Shown piece by piece: positions 62,587 to 64,000 of a DNA stretch of 64,000 nt. The translations under genes and the position numbers were made by a program. The notes beneath the pieces are model-generated. The model was not told the origin of the DNA and made no database searches. It was given only the letters and a program-made list of their open reading frames with translations. Positions within the stretch are counted from its first letter, which is position 1; each line of letters begins with the position of its first letter. Source of the stretch: JAJPKK01 sp963824905 (GTDB lineage: Bacteria; Pseudomonadota; Alphaproteobacteria; Rhizobiales; Xanthobacteraceae); assembly GCA_963824905.1 (NCBI GenBank), contig CAWGRH010000027.1, positions 248,001 to 312,000 of the forward strand, in the 5' to 3' direction.

Positions 62587-63738
62587 ATGAAAGTTTCCAA
62601 GGTCGAATGCCTTCCGGTCCACGCCGGCTGGCGCAAGAATTTCGTGTTCGTGCGCGTCGAGACCGATGCCGGGATCGTCGGATGGGGCGAAGCCTACAGC
62701 CAGTATGATCGCGACCGCGCAATCGCCTCCCAGGTCGAAGAGCTCGGGCGCTATGTGGTGGGGCGGGATCCCTTTCAGGTCCGCCATATTTTGCAGATCG
62801 CCTTCGACGATTATGCCCAGCGCCGCGGCTCGCTCGAGCTCTATTGCGCGACCTCGGGCATCGAGCAGGCGCTGTGGGACATCATCGGCAAGGCAAGCCG
62901 GCAGCCCGTCTACAATCTCCTCGGCGGTCCCGTCCGTTCGCGCATTCGCGTCTACGCCAACGGCTGGAGCTACAAGATGCAGAGGCCAGAAGATTATGCG
63001 CGCGGCGCGGAGGCGGTGCTCGCCCGCGGCTTCACGGCCATGAAATTCGATCCGGTGCCGGGGCCGTGGCGGACCTTTATACCGAAAGAGCACATCCGGC
63101 GCGCGGTGAAAGTGATGCGCGCAATGCGCGACGCGGTCGGTCCTGACGTCGATCTGCTGCTCGACATCCACCGGCGTCTCGCGCCGATGCACGCCATCGA
63201 ACTCGCCAGGGCGCTCGCCGAATTCGAGCCTTACTGGTTCGAGGAGCCCTGCCAATCGGAAAATATTGAGGCCCTCGCCGAGGTCCGGCATGCGAGCCCC
63301 ATTCCGGTGGTGACGGGCGAGGCGCTGCATACGCGGGCCGATTTCCGGCCCGTGTTCCGCGCCCGCGCCGTCGACATCATCAATCCCGACGTCTCCAACT
63401 GCGGTGGAATTCTCGAGCTCATGTACATCGCCGCGATGGCGGAATCCGAAGCCGTCGCGGTGTCGCCGCACAACTACAACTCGACGACGCTTTCGCTCTC
63501 GGCCACGGTGCATGCAGCAGCCTGCATGCCTAATTTCATTATCACCGAATACTTCTTGCCGTTCGAGGAGATCGGCCAGCGGCTGTGTCCGAACCTGCTC
63601 AAGCCGGTCAGCGGTTACATTGCTTTGCCCGAAGGCCCGGGTCTCGGCCTGGAGGTCGACGAGGCCGCGGTACGGGCAGCGAAGGGAAAGCAATTCCCGG
63701 CGCGAACCTTCAGAACCATCGATGAAGAAGGTCCGTAA
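62587..63738 (+). CDS. Mandelate racemase/muconate lactonizing (enolase) superfamily enzyme
   Basis: This is an acid-sugar dehydratase or cycloisomerase-type enzyme (383 residues). The capping domain is followed by a barrel with metal ligands in LLLDIHRRL (Asp), YWFEEPC (Glu) and VTGEALH (Glu), and the general-base region SPHNYN with its His. A KxK-like catalytic Lys is less clear: the segment FTAMKFDPVPG fits. It resembles the galactonate or D-mannonate dehydratase-like group. A Bug gene starts 36 bases after it, so uptake and dehydration of a sugar acid is plausible, but inferred. Confidence 0.85.
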   Translation: MKVSKVECLPVHAGWRKNFVFVRVETDAGIVGWGEAYSQYDRDRAIASQVEELGRYVVGRDPFQVRHILQIAFDDYAQRRGSLELYCATSGIEQALWDIIGKASRQPVYNLLGGPVRSRIRVYANGWSYKMQRPEDYARGAEAVLARGFTAMKFDPVPGPWRTFIPKEHIRRAVKVMRAMRDAVGPDVDLLLDIHRRLAPMHAIELARALAEFEPYWFEEPCQSENIEALAEVRHASPIPVVTGEALHTRADFRPVFRARAVDIINPDVSNCGGILELMYIAAMAESEAVAVSPHNYNSTTLSLSATVHAAACMPNFIITEYFLPFEEIGQRLCPNLLKPVSGYIALPEGPGLGLEVDEAAVRAAKGKQFPARTFRTIDEEGP

Positions 63739-63774
63739 GCGACCGTGAAACAACCGGCGAACGCGGAGGAATCC

Positions 63775-64000
63775 ATGAATCGCCTTTTTGCCACGATCCT
63801 AGTTCCGCTCGCCGCTGCCGTCGGGATGGCCGCGGCCGCCGAGGACGCCTATCCGTCACGCACCTTGAAGCTCTTGTGCTGGACCAGCGCCGGCGCTCCG
63901 CTCGACGTGATGATGCGGCAGCTCGGTAAGCAGCTCGGCGAGATATTCCATCAGACCGTCGTGGTCGAAAACCGAGCCGGCGGCTCCGGCGCCGCCGCCA
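63775..64000 (+). CDS. Tripartite tricarboxylate (Bug) substrate-binding protein, N-terminal fragment
   Basis: About 75 residues are visible before the window ends. A signal peptide (FATILVPLAAAVGMAAAAED) is followed by the Bug start AYPSRTLKLLCWTSAGAPLD and VVVENRAGGSGAA. GGAGGAATCC precedes the ATG. It lies 36 bases after the enolase-superfamily enzyme and is probably in its operon, so it may bind that enzyme's substrate, such as a sugar acid. Confidence 0.87.
   Translation, partial: MNRLFATILVPLAAAVGMAAAAEDAYPSRTLKLLCWTSAGAPLDVMMRQLGKQLGEIFHQTVVVENRAGGSGAAA

Overview
The window is GC-rich DNA with dense genes on both strands and no rRNA, tRNA, CRISPR array, phage or transposase gene that I can see. 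It looks like a chromosome segment of an alphaproteobacterium of the order Hyphomicrobiales (Rhizobiales), close to Bradyrhizobium and its relatives. The signs are a DUF3551 protein, a DUF6894-like protein, a ChvI-type response regulator, an EPS-linked MarR regulator next to a NusG-like protein, many solute-binding proteins of the tripartite tricarboxylate (Bug) and NitT/TauT types, and several intergenic palindromic repeats of kinds common in that group. The assignment is inference from gene content.

Layout. 1-9000 is a surface-polysaccharide locus: on the minus strand an O-acyltransferase, a winged-helix regulator, a NusG/RfaH-like antiterminator, then a CDP-sugar cytidylyltransferase, a sugar C-methyltransferase, a Gfo/Idh/MocA-like oxidoreductase, a GT2 glycosyltransferase and a cut-off SDR epimerase; a broken GT4 glycosyltransferase faces away from them. 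9100-19200 is catabolic: two tandem NitT-type binding proteins with a polysaccharide-deacetylase-like enzyme and a cysteine hydrolase, then a plus-strand row of quinoprotein dehydrogenase, Tat-exported amidohydrolase and PYROXD2-like oxidase, then a SET-domain protein. 19100-23200 holds an EmrA/EmrB-like efflux pair and a DUF1194 protein. 23400-43600 is a mosaic of binding proteins, amidohydrolases, a Crp-type regulator, creatininase-like enzyme, P450, beta carbonic anhydrase, M20 peptidase, racemase-like protein and a Tat-signal crotonase. 43700-49000 is a complete cyoABCD quinol oxidase operon followed by a FUSC protein. 49200-64000 holds a porin-like protein, more binding proteins, a MetE-like protein, an orphan chvI, cupin, GMC oxidoreductase, DUF2306 protein, type II sulfide:quinone reductase and an enolase-superfamily enzyme.

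How it fits together. The left end builds and regulates an exported polysaccharide that probably carries a C-methyl branched deoxysugar. The rest is a scavenging and oxidation region. Twelve periplasmic binding proteins are present without one recognisable permease or ATPase gene. They lie beside hydrolases and oxidases that could process amides, small acids, alcohols and aromatic compounds, and the cyo oxidase supplies a quinol outlet to oxygen.

Two cautions. At least eight otherwise well-conserved genes carry apparent single-base frameshifts, most of them one extra base. That is either residual sequencing error or real decay, and I annotate each such gene over its full conserved extent. Function names rest on reading motifs and overall family resemblance; no database search was run.
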